Assembly: GCA_900767685.1 (NCBI GenBank)
Contig: CAAGAB010000329.1
Coordinates: forward strand, 1-8,590
From: an uncultured Coprococcus sp.
GTDB lineage: Bacteria; Bacillota_A; Clostridia; Lachnospirales; Lachnospiraceae
Length of the DNA stretch: 8,590 nucleotides
Direction: 5' to 3'
In this document: piece by piece, positions 1 through 5,592 of the stretch
Position numbering within the stretch: the stretch's first letter is position 1
How the letters are laid out: the number at the start of each line of letters is the position of its first letter
Made by a program: the position numbers and the translations under genes
Notes under the pieces: generated by a model
The model's input: the letters and a program-made list of their open reading frames with translations, nothing else
Databases searched by the model: none
What the model was told of the DNA's origin: nothing

Positions 1-47
1 AAATTGGCGGTGAACACGAAAAGTTGTGTTTGCCGCCGATTTAATTT
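1..47 (+). terminator. Long 17-bp hairpin with short U-rich tail, possible terminator of an upstream gene
   Basis: Bases 1-17 pair without interruption with 26-42, leaving an 8-nt loop (18-25). Three of the 17 pairs are G:U (G12:T31, T11:G32, T5:G38), so the helix is intact only in RNA read from the + strand; the reverse transcript would have A:C mismatches. The core is GC-rich (GGCGG/CCGCC) and is followed by TTTAATTT. This suits a terminator for a gene left of the window, but the U tract is interrupted, and two more hairpins follow at once, so it may instead be part of a larger structured element. Confidence 0.5.
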
Positions 48-48
48 A

Positions 49-143
49 CGCGAGCAACGAGCCAAAGTCCGTGCTTGCGCGAGACCTTGGCGACTGCCGC
101 GATAACTTGAGAAACTCGCGAAGCGTGTTTCTCATAGTTTTAT
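49..143 (+). other. Two consecutive hairpins, structured repeat-like intergenic element
   Basis: The first hairpin pairs CGCG 49-52 with 98-101, GCA 54-56 with TGC 95-97, and GCCAAAGTC 61-69 with GACCTTGGC 83-91 (one A-C mismatch), with an inner stem 70-73/78-81. The second pairs TGAGAAAC 108-115 with GTTTCTCA 127-134, continues inward past a T-T mismatch as CGC-GAA-GCG (117-125), and outward past a bulged T135 as AACT/AGTT (104-107/136-139). It is followed by TTTTAT. Together with the helix at 1-42 this gives three stacked hairpins in 143 nt. It could be a dispersed repeat, a terminator cluster or a small structured RNA. I do not recognise a named RNA family. Confidence 0.5.
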
Positions 144-164
144 GTAGAGGTATATATTTGCCTA

Positions 165-193
165 TTGTATATTTTCCGTGTGAGGGATATACT
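165..193 (+). promoter_or_regulatory. Weak candidate promoter for the acyl-CoA ligase gene
   Basis: TTGTAT (165-170) and TATACT (188-193) are separated by 17 bp. The -10 box matches 5 of 6 consensus bases, the -35 box only TTG. Transcription would start near 200, just upstream of the palindrome at 209-222. It is the best pair I found between the hairpins and the start codon at 280, but AT-rich DNA gives such matches by chance. Confidence 0.35.
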
Positions 194-208
194 GTAAAGA
201 GCGTGCAA

Positions 209-222
209 TTTAACGCGTTAAA
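209..222. promoter_or_regulatory. 14-bp perfect palindrome, candidate operator
   Basis: TTTAACGCGTTAAA is perfectly self-complementary. It lies about 10 bp downstream of the predicted start of transcription and 57 bp upstream of the ligase start codon, where repressor operators are often found. Bound protein and regulatory role are unknown; only the symmetry is seen. Confidence 0.3.
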
Positions 223-279
223 GCTTTTAATTGAAAAAGAGATAAGAGCAATTATTAAGAGAGGTTAGGAGTTACGGTT

Positions 280-1914
280 ATGCCAATCACAGATTACTTA
301 GAGAGAAATGCCAGAGAATATGGAAATGATGTCGCTTTGGTAGAAATAAATCCTGATGTGCAGGAGACGAGAAGAGTCACATGGAGAGAGTATGAACTCA
401 TAGAGTCGAATCCTACATGTCAGTACAGAAGAGAGATCACATGGAGCGTGTTCAACGAGAAGGCAAACAGATTTGCCAATCTTCTGGTATCACGTGGAAT
501 CCAGAAGGGAGATAAGGTAGGTATCCTCATGATGAACTGCCTTGAGTGGCTTCCAATATATTTCGGAGTGTTGAAGACGGGAGCCGTAGTTGTTCCGTTC
601 AACTTCAGATACGATGCGGAGGAGATCAAATACTGTGTAGAGCTTGCGGATGTCGACGTACTTGTATTTGGTCCTGAGTTCATCGGACGTATAGAGGCTG
701 TCGTTGATGAGATAGCTGAGAAGAGAATCCTCTTCTATGTGGGCGGCAACTGCCCTACATTTGCGGAGGATTATGACAAACTGACATCCAACTGTTCAAG
801 TGTATTCGAGAAGAGAGACATCAAGGACAGCGATGATGCGGCTATATATTTCTCATCTGGAACAACAGGATTTCCAAAGGCTATCCTTCATAACCATGAG
901 AGCCTGATGCATGCGGCAAAGGTTGAGAATGTACATCACGGACAGACAAAGGATGATGTATTCCTGTGTATTCCACCGCTGTACCACACTGGTGCCAAGA
1001 TGCACTGGTTCGGAAGCCTGATAGTGGGCGGAAAGGCTGTTCTCTTAAAGGGCGTAAGCGCCAAAACCATACTTCAGACTGTAAGCGACGAGAAGTGTAC
1101 TATAGTATGGCTTCTTGTGCCATGGGCTCAGGATATACTGCTTGCCATAGAGAACGGCGATGTACATCTGGAGGATTATGAGCTGTCACAGTGGAGACTG
1201 ATGCACATCGGAGCACAGCCAGTGCCACAGAGTCTTATAAAGAAATGGAAAGAGATATTCCCTAACCATCAGTACGACACGAACTATGGACTTTCAGAGT
1301 CCATCGGACCGGGTGCGGTACATCTGGGAGTAGAGAACATACATAAGGTCGGAGCTATAGGCGTGCCGGGTTATGGCTGGCAGGCAAAGATCGTGAATGA
1401 GGACGGAACAGAGGTTGAGCAGGGCGCAGTCGGTGAGCTTATCCTCAAGGGACCTGGTGTCATGACCTGCTACTACAAGAATCCAAAGGCGACAGAGGAG
1501 TGCCTGAAGGATGGCTGGCTGTACACAGGAGATATGGCTATGCAGGACGAAGATGGATTTATTTATCTTGTAGATAGAAAGAAAGATGTTATAATCAGTG
1601 GTGGAGAGAATATCTACCCTGTACAGATAGAGAACTTCCTCAGCAAATACGAGAAGATCAAGGACGTTGCGGTCATCGGTATTGCAGATGCCCGTCTCGG
1701 AGAGATCACAGCGGCGATTATAGAGGTAAAGGATGGCATGACCTGCACAGAGGAAGAGATCAACGAGTTCTGTAAAGAACTTCCAAGATACAAGAGACCA
1801 AGGAAGATCATATTTGAGCACGTTCCGAGAAATGCTACAGGTAAGATAGAAAAACCGCTTCTCCGTAAGATGCACAAGAGTGAGAACCTTGTCGCAGCGG
1901 AGAACAACGCATAA
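280..1914 (+). CDS. AMP-dependent acyl-CoA synthetase/ligase (ANL superfamily)
   Basis: Predicted to activate a carboxylic acid with ATP to an acyl-adenylate and transfer the acyl group to coenzyme A in the cytoplasm; the acid cannot be read from sequence. The 544-residue length is normal for the family. The P-loop motif SSGTTGFPKA is at 192-201, YGLSES at 336-341, YTGD at 415-418, the hinge and A8 region DRKKDVIISGGENIYP at 432-447, and the C-terminal catalytic lysine is K522 in RNATGKIEK, so the enzyme looks intact. An N-terminal insert makes a 20-residue offset duplication: RRVTW (31-35) is echoed by RREITW (50-55). From memory, Lachnospiraceae homologues share this insert. SD AGGAG (267-271) sits 8 nt before the ATG. 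lysA follows in the same direction, but 257 bp away. Alternative annotations would be long-/medium-chain fatty acid CoA ligase or a MenE-like ligase. Confidence 0.93.
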   Translation: MPITDYLERNAREYGNDVALVEINPDVQETRRVTWREYELIESNPTCQYRREITWSVFNEKANRFANLLVSRGIQKGDKVGILMMNCLEWLPIYFGVLKTGAVVVPFNFRYDAEEIKYCVELADVDVLVFGPEFIGRIEAVVDEIAEKRILFYVGGNCPTFAEDYDKLTSNCSSVFEKRDIKDSDDAAIYFSSGTTGFPKAILHNHESLMHAAKVENVHHGQTKDDVFLCIPPLYHTGAKMHWFGSLIVGGKAVLLKGVSAKTILQTVSDEKCTIVWLLVPWAQDILLAIENGDVHLEDYELSQWRLMHIGAQPVPQSLIKKWKEIFPNHQYDTNYGLSESIGPGAVHLGVENIHKVGAIGVPGYGWQAKIVNEDGTEVEQGAVGELILKGPGVMTCYYKNPKATEECLKDGWLYTGDMAMQDEDGFIYLVDRKKDVIISGGENIYPVQIENFLSKYEKIKDVAVIGIADARLGEITAAIIEVKDGMTCTEEEINEFCKELPRYKRPRKIIFEHVPRNATGKIEKPLLRKMHKSENLVAAENNA

Positions 1915-1922
1915 TATGCAGG

Positions 1923-1952
1923 AAAGGTGTCTGAATATTTTTGGACATCTTT
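1923..1952 (+). terminator. Possible weak terminator after the ligase gene
   Basis: AAAGGTGTCT (1923-1932) pairs with GGACATCTTT (1943-1952) as a 10-bp stem with two G:U pairs around an AT-rich loop, 8 nt after the stop codon. The trailing T residues are part of the stem, so the U tract is poor. It may slow or partly terminate transcription. Confidence 0.35.
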
Positions 1953-1963
1953 GCAAAATATAA

Positions 1964-2143
1964 GGCAAGTATCTAAGAAAAGTAAAATGATGACAAAATC
2001 TGACTATACCATGTGCAGGACATTTGAACCCGCCGATACTCAGCGAGCATGCGAGCGCTAGTACCGCTGCAGGGTGAAACGAGCGAAAGCGCTCCTGCAC
2101 AGGTAAGTCAGAGTTTTGTCATTGTAAGTGTTAGTTACTTGCC
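1964..2143. repeat. 180-bp imperfect inverted-repeat element (MITE-like) between the ligase gene and lysA
   Basis: The ends are GGCAAGTA (1964-1971) and TACTTGCC (2136-2143), exact inverted copies. The match continues inward with a few mismatches and small indels through about 40 bp per arm, including CAAAATCTGACT (1994-2005) against AGTCAGAGTTTTG (2106-2118). A second nested pair is GTGCAGGA (2013-2020) with TCCTGCAC (2093-2100). The core has further small hairpins: CAGCG 2041-2045/CGCTG 2065-2069 and GAGCG 2081-2085/CGCTC 2090-2094. There is no ORF of note and no clear target-site duplication. It could be a non-autonomous mobile element, an extragenic repeat, or a structured transcript region acting as a terminator or stabiliser between the two genes. 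Confidence 0.6.
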
Positions 2144-2150
2144 GTAATAC
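2122..2150 (+). promoter_or_regulatory. Weak candidate promoter for lysA
   Basis: TTGTAA (2122-2127) and TAATAC (2145-2150) are spaced by 17 bp, 22 bp upstream of the lysA start codon. Matches to consensus are 4/6 and 3/6. The -35 box would lie within the right arm of the inverted-repeat element, so the element might supply part of the promoter. Low confidence. Confidence 0.25.
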
Positions 2151-2171
2151 AGCACAGAAAGGACAAAAAAG

Positions 2172-3428
2172 ATGAAGACACCATTTATTACAAAGGCAAA
2201 GGCAGAGGAGATCATCAAGGAGATCCCTACACCATTTCACATTTACGATGAAGAAGGAATCAGAGAGAATGCGCGAAAGCTTTACAAGGCGTTTTCATGG
2301 AATAAAGGATTCAAAGAGTATTTCGCTGTAAAGGCTACTCCAAACCCAACGATACTCAAGATCCTCAAGGAAGAGGGCTGCGGAACTGACTGTTCATCAC
2401 TGACAGAGCTTATGATGTCAGACAAGATGGGATTTAAGGGTGATGAGATCATGTTCTCGTCAAATGACACCCCTGCAGAGGAGTTCGTGCTTGCAAAGAA
2501 GCTGAACGCAACCATCAATCTTGACGATTTCACACACATTGATTTCCTGGAGAAGTCAGCAGGAATTCCAGAGAAGATCTGCTGCAGATTTAATCCGGGC
2601 GGAAAGTTTTCTATATCAACAACCATCATGGACAACCCTGGTGATGCAAAGTATGGTATGACAAAGGATCAGATCATCGAGGCATACAAGATCCTCAAGG
2701 CAAAGGGTGTGAAGAGATTCGGAATGCATGCCTTCCTTGCAAGCAATACAGTGACAAATGAATACTATCCAACACTTGCAAAGATCCTGTTCGAGACAGC
2801 AGTTGAGATCAAGGAGAAGACAGGCGTCAAGCTTGACTTCATCAACCTGTCAGGCGGAGTTGGAATCCCATATACACCGGACAAAGAGCCAAATGACATC
2901 ATGGTCATCGGCGAGGGTGTCAGAAAGGTATATGAGGAAGTGCTTGTACCAGCAGGCATGGGTGATGTAGCTATATTTACAGAGCTCGGACGTTTCATGC
3001 TGGCACCTTACGGCCATCTGGTTACAACAGCCATCCATGAGAAGCACACACATAAGGAGTACATCGGTGTGGACGCATGTGCAGTCAACCTTATGAGACC
3101 TGCTATGTATGGTGCATACCATCACATCACAGTCCTTGGCAAGGAGAATGAGCCATGTGATCACAAGTATGATGTGACAGGCTCACTGTGTGAGAACAAT
3201 GATAAGTTTGCTATAGACAGAATGCTTCCAAAGATCGACATGGGAGATATCCTTGTCATCCACGATACAGGAGCACACGGATTTGCTATGGGATATAACT
3301 ACAATGGCAAACTTAAGTCAGCAGAGGTTCTGCTCAGACCAGACGGATCATTTAAGCTTATCCGCCGTGCAGAGACACCTGAGGATTACTTCGCAACCAT
3401 CAAGGATTTCTGGGATGTAGAGCTGTGA
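2172..3428 (+). CDS. lysA: Diaminopimelate decarboxylase, PLP-dependent (LysA family)
   Basis: Predicted to decarboxylate meso-2,6-diaminopimelate to L-lysine, the last step of the DAP pathway, in the cytoplasm; fold type III (alanine racemase-like barrel plus beta-domain). At 418 residues the length fits LysA. The PLP-binding lysine is K54 in YFAVKATPNP. Also visible are the HAFLASN motif with H186, the phosphate-binding SGGVG at 227-231, ELGR at 271-274 (EPGR in most LysA), RPAMY at 309-313, CEN at 340-342 holding the active-site Cys and Glu contributed across the dimer, and YNYNG at 375-379. Small departures are ELGR for EPGR and GAHG (367-370) for GAYG; it looks like a divergent but complete clostridial subgroup. 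A related amino-acid decarboxylase specificity (ornithine/arginine type) is possible but less likely given the CE(N/S) motif. SD AAAGGA (2158-2163), 8 nt before ATG. A strong terminator follows. Confidence 0.88.
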   Translation: MKTPFITKAKAEEIIKEIPTPFHIYDEEGIRENARKLYKAFSWNKGFKEYFAVKATPNPTILKILKEEGCGTDCSSLTELMMSDKMGFKGDEIMFSSNDTPAEEFVLAKKLNATINLDDFTHIDFLEKSAGIPEKICCRFNPGGKFSISTTIMDNPGDAKYGMTKDQIIEAYKILKAKGVKRFGMHAFLASNTVTNEYYPTLAKILFETAVEIKEKTGVKLDFINLSGGVGIPYTPDKEPNDIMVIGEGVRKVYEEVLVPAGMGDVAIFTELGRFMLAPYGHLVTTAIHEKHTHKEYIGVDACAVNLMRPAMYGAYHHITVLGKENEPCDHKYDVTGSLCENNDKFAIDRMLPKIDMGDILVIHDTGAHGFAMGYNYNGKLKSAEVLLRPDGSFKLIRRAETPEDYFATIKDFWDVEL

Positions 3429-3498
3429 TCAACACCAAAGATTAGATTGCACTATGAAAAATGGTTGGATTCATATTTGGATTTAGCCACATTTGCAT

Positions 3499-3570
3499 AC
3501 TGAAGGGGCAGTTCTGGTTGGAGATGATCGTTAAAGCGGTTGTTTCCAATCAGAACTGCCCCTTAGTTTA
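3499..3570. terminator. Very strong hairpin terminator, shared by convergent lysA and cyclophilin genes
   Basis: AAGGGGCAGTTCTGGTTGGA from 3503 pairs with the complementary arm ending at 3564, giving over 20 nearly continuous base pairs with a G:U pair. The interior (GATCG/CGGTT) can pair further. Outside, ACT/AGT (3499-3501/3565-3567) extends the stem past one bulge. The tail on the + strand is TTAGTTTAT, modest; the reverse strand has an even poorer U tract. Position between two convergent genes suggests bidirectional use. It starts about 70 bp after the lysA stop. Confidence 0.8.
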
Positions 3571-3632
3571 TGTCTGAGTTTAAAAATTATTATGGTTTTC
3601 AAATCTCGGTATATGGTTTATAATAACTTCGA

Positions 3633-4151
3633 TTAAGCCTTTTCAGGTTCAGGGTAGTCTACACCGAAGGTATCGACTGTTACAGTCATCATCTTTTGTT
3701 CAACCCTAGGCTTGTCGCTGTAGTCAGTTGGTACATTTGCGATCTTGTCTACAATGTCAAGTCCCTCGATAACCTTGCCGAAGGCTGCATAGGCACCGTC
3801 CAGATGTGGAGCTGCCGCATGCATGATAAAGAACTGTGAACCTGCTGAGTCAGGCATCATTGAACGAGCCATAGAGAGTACACCTGGTGTGTGTGCCAGA
3901 TCATTCCTGAATCCGTTCTGTGCGAATTCTCCTTTGATGGAATATCCAGGACCGCCGATGCCGATTCCCTGAGGATCTCCGCCCTGTATCATGAAGCCTT
4001 TTATGACACGATGGAAGATAACTCCGTCATAGAAGCCCTTCTTAACGAGTGAGATGAAGTTGTTTACAGTATTAGGTGCAATGTCAGGGTAAAGCTCAGC
4101 TTTCATGACATCGCCGTTTTCCATAGTAATGGTAACTATAGGATTTGCCAA
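3633..4151 (-). CDS. Cyclophilin-type peptidyl-prolyl cis-trans isomerase
   Basis: Catalyses cis-trans isomerisation of Xaa-Pro peptide bonds and assists protein folding; with no signal peptide or lipobox it should be cytoplasmic. It is 172 residues, the usual single-domain bacterial size (PpiB-like). The catalytic core is clear: FHRVIKGFMIQGGDP at 46-60 with R48, F53 and Q56; GVLSMAR at 90-96; GSQFFI at 104-109; LDGAYAAFG at 117-125. The position of human cyclophilin A Trp121 is H116 here, which predicts poor cyclosporin binding, as in many bacterial members. The start is TTG, well placed after AAAGGA; the ATG nearer the SD opens only a two-codon reading frame. The gene is convergent with lysA and divergent from mltG, with an 87-bp shared upstream region. 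Confidence 0.95.
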   Translation of the reverse strand: MANPIVTITMENGDVMKAELYPDIAPNTVNNFISLVKKGFYDGVIFHRVIKGFMIQGGDPQGIGIGGPGYSIKGEFAQNGFRNDLAHTPGVLSMARSMMPDSAGSQFFIMHAAAPHLDGAYAAFGKVIEGLDIVDKIANVPTDYSDKPRVEQKMMTVTVDTFGVDYPEPEKA

Positions 4152-4166
4152 TTATATCATTCCTTT
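4149..4166 (-). promoter_or_regulatory. Ribosome binding site with a two-codon mini-ORF before a TTG start
   Basis: On the minus strand the order is AAAGGA (4161-4166), then ATG ATA TAA (4152-4160), then the TTG start codon (4149-4151) of the cyclophilin gene. The ATG is in frame with the gene but is stopped after one further codon, directly abutting TTG. TTG is 9 nt from the SD, an ideal distance; no in-frame ATG lies nearby upstream, so TTG decides the start. Confidence 0.7.
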
Positions 4167-4184
4167 CTTAATTGAGATATGGTT

Positions 4185-4213
4185 ATGATAACATCACTTA
4201 TATAAACAGGCAA
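4185..4213 (-). promoter_or_regulatory. Probable sigma-A promoter of the cyclophilin gene
   Basis: Read on the minus strand: -35 TTGCCT (complement of 4208-4213), 17-bp spacer, -10 TATCAT (complement of 4185-4190), matching 4/6 and 5/6. Transcription would start near 4178, a leader of about 27 nt. The -10 overlaps the 11-nt palindrome GTTATGATAAC (4182-4192), a possible but unproven operator in the divergent region shared with mltG. Confidence 0.55.
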
Positions 4214-4238
4214 ATGGAAAAACAAAAAGGAGAGAAAA

Positions 4239-5414
4239 ATGGATTGGAGAAATATTGTAAGACCGATAATAATCATCGCCATTGCAGTGTGTGTTGTGGT
4301 GTTTGGTGTTCATAAGATCAAGACCACATATACTGGTTTTATGAGGGAATATGAGGGCGCCGAAAGTGGTGAGACAGGTGAGGATGTAGAGATCACGATC
4401 CCGGAGGACACCACGATCAAGGAAGCTGCAGGAATACTTAAGGATGCGGGACTTATCAAGTACAAACTTGCTTTTCAGCTCAGAATGACTGGCTCACAGT
4501 ACAGCGGAAGTCTCCAGCCTGGAACATACACTCTGAATTCAGGGATGTCAACGTTGGACATGATAAAAACTCTTTGCTATGTAGAGTCCACAAGAGAAGT
4601 TCTCTATACGATCACTGTACCAGAGGGATTTACGGTTGAACAGATAGCTGACAGATGTGAGGAAAAGGGCTTCTGTACAGCAGATGAATTCCTAAAAGAG
4701 TGTAAGTCGGGAGATTTTGAATATCCATTTGAGATACAGTCTACAGAAGTAAAGTATGCGCTGCAGGGATTTCTTTTCCCAGCCACATATGACATATATG
4801 AGAATATGACCGCGAAGGATCTCATACAGGACATGATAGATAAATTTAACAGCGTGTATACAGATGAGTATAAGAAGAAAGCTGAGGATCTGGGATATAC
4901 AGATTTTGAAGTTCTCACTATGGCTTCAATCGTGGAGAAGGAGTGTAAGCTTGACTCAGACAGACCGAAGGTAGCAGGAGTATTTATCAACAGACTTAAC
5001 CAGGATATGCCACTTCAGGTTGATCCGTCAGTGCTTTATGTTGTTACGGATGGTCAGTATAATCAGGCTGAATTGACATATGACGATCTGGAGGTGGATT
5101 CGCCGTATAATACTTATAAGTACACGGGTCTTCCTGTTGGCCCTATATGCAATCCTGGACAGGCATCCATAGAAGGTGTACTGAATGCCGAGCATCATAA
5201 TTATCTCTACTATCTGACATCGGATGAGAGTGAAGGTGCTTGTATATTCAATGAGACATACGAGGGTCATCTTGCAGATATAGAGAAAGCTGATGCTGCC
5301 AAGGCTGAAAAAGAGAGCGGAGAAGATGGTTCGTCAGATGAATCGTCGGATGGTTCGTCGGATGATTCATATTCGGATGATGGAAGTTATGATGACTCTT
5401 ATGATGGAGAGTAG
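4239..5414 (+). CDS. mltG: Endolytic murein transglycosylase MltG (YceG-like)
   Basis: MltG is a membrane-anchored lytic transglycosylase that cleaves nascent glycan strands and so sets their length at the elongation machinery. The 391-residue protein has a short cytoplasmic start, one membrane anchor at about 9-24, a LysM-like region at about 50-125 (PEDTTIKEAAGIL, LQPGTYTL), then the YceG catalytic domain: LQGFLFPATYDIY at 175-187, ASIVEKE at 229-235 with catalytic Glu E233 by homology to the E. coli enzyme, VFINRL at 248-253, LQVDPSVLY at 259-267, and YTGLPVGPICNPG at 295-307. After about 355 it carries an acidic low-complexity tail of Ser, Asp, Gly and Tyr, predicted extracytoplasmic and absent from the classic enzyme. 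SD AAGGAG (4227-4232) lies 6 nt before ATG. I found no good promoter in the 87 bp upstream, though AT-rich boxes exist around 4172-4206. Confidence 0.94.
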   Translation: MDWRNIVRPIIIIAIAVCVVVFGVHKIKTTYTGFMREYEGAESGETGEDVEITIPEDTTIKEAAGILKDAGLIKYKLAFQLRMTGSQYSGSLQPGTYTLNSGMSTLDMIKTLCYVESTREVLYTITVPEGFTVEQIADRCEEKGFCTADEFLKECKSGDFEYPFEIQSTEVKYALQGFLFPATYDIYENMTAKDLIQDMIDKFNSVYTDEYKKKAEDLGYTDFEVLTMASIVEKECKLDSDRPKVAGVFINRLNQDMPLQVDPSVLYVVTDGQYNQAELTYDDLEVDSPYNTYKYTGLPVGPICNPGQASIEGVLNAEHHNYLYYLTSDESEGACIFNETYEGHLADIEKADAAKAEKESGEDGSSDESSDGSSDDSYSDDGSYDDSYDGE

Positions 5415-5471
5415 ATTGATCGTAAAAATAGGACGATAAAATATATAATATTATAATGTTGTAAATTTTCT

Positions 5472-5545
5472 AAAAGGGTATAAACTGCTTGCGATATATA
5501 GATTTATTATATATAATAAAGGAGTGTGTACCCTTTTGGGTTTTT
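5472..5545 (+). terminator. Potential terminator hairpin enclosing the next gene's promoter
   Basis: AAAAGGGTA (5472-5480) is exactly complementary to TACCCTTTT (5529-5537). The 48-nt loop contains the 18-nt palindrome TTTATTATATATAATAAA (5503-5520), which would shorten it. The stem is followed by GGGTTTTTA. A small alternative hairpin, ACCC-TTTT-GGGT (5530-5541), directly precedes TTTT. This could stop read-through from mltG. The stem is AT-rich apart from GGG/CCC, so strength is uncertain. Confidence 0.4.
5489..5517 (+). promoter_or_regulatory. Good sigma-A promoter for the FHA gene
   Basis: TTGCGA (5489-5494), 17-bp spacer, perfect TATAAT (5512-5517). Transcription would begin near 5524, giving a leader of about 70 nt with an excellent SD, AGGAGG (5579-5584). 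The leader starts with the ACCC-TTTT-GGGT mini-hairpin followed by a run of five T. This is the best promoter in the window and suggests the two downstream paralogous genes form their own unit. Confidence 0.65.
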
Positions 5546-5592
5546 ATGCATCAAGTTATGCGCTTTTGGGGGGTCGATAGGAGGAATATTTG

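Noticed and set aside
26..268. 80-codon open frame from GTG in the region before the acyl-CoA ligase gene
   Set aside because: Its first half is made of the three hairpins, there is no Shine-Dalgarno sequence before the GTG, and the protein has no recognisable domain. Similar frames would appear wherever this structured element occurs. A small real gene is not excluded but not supported.
1294..2100. 268-codon frame on the minus strand across the end of the ligase gene
   Set aside because: It lies antisense to a well-conserved enzyme, runs into the inverted-repeat element, and its Cys/Leu/Arg/His-rich composition is that of a shadow frame.
1915..2171. Operon linkage of the ligase gene and lysA as a metabolic pathway
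   Set aside because: The gap is 257 bp with a possible terminator and a repeat element, and no pathway I know joins the two reactions.
5415..5589. Riboswitch upstream of the FHA gene
   Set aside because: The leader after the predicted start is only about 70 nt, and I see no conserved core of the c-di-GMP, SAM, glycine, lysine or other classes I know. The structure is better explained as a terminator hairpin plus promoter.
5590..5592. TTG start of the FHA gene, one codon before the ATG
   Set aside because: It would be only 5 nt from AGGAGG, while the ATG at 5593 is at 8 nt, a better distance with a better codon.
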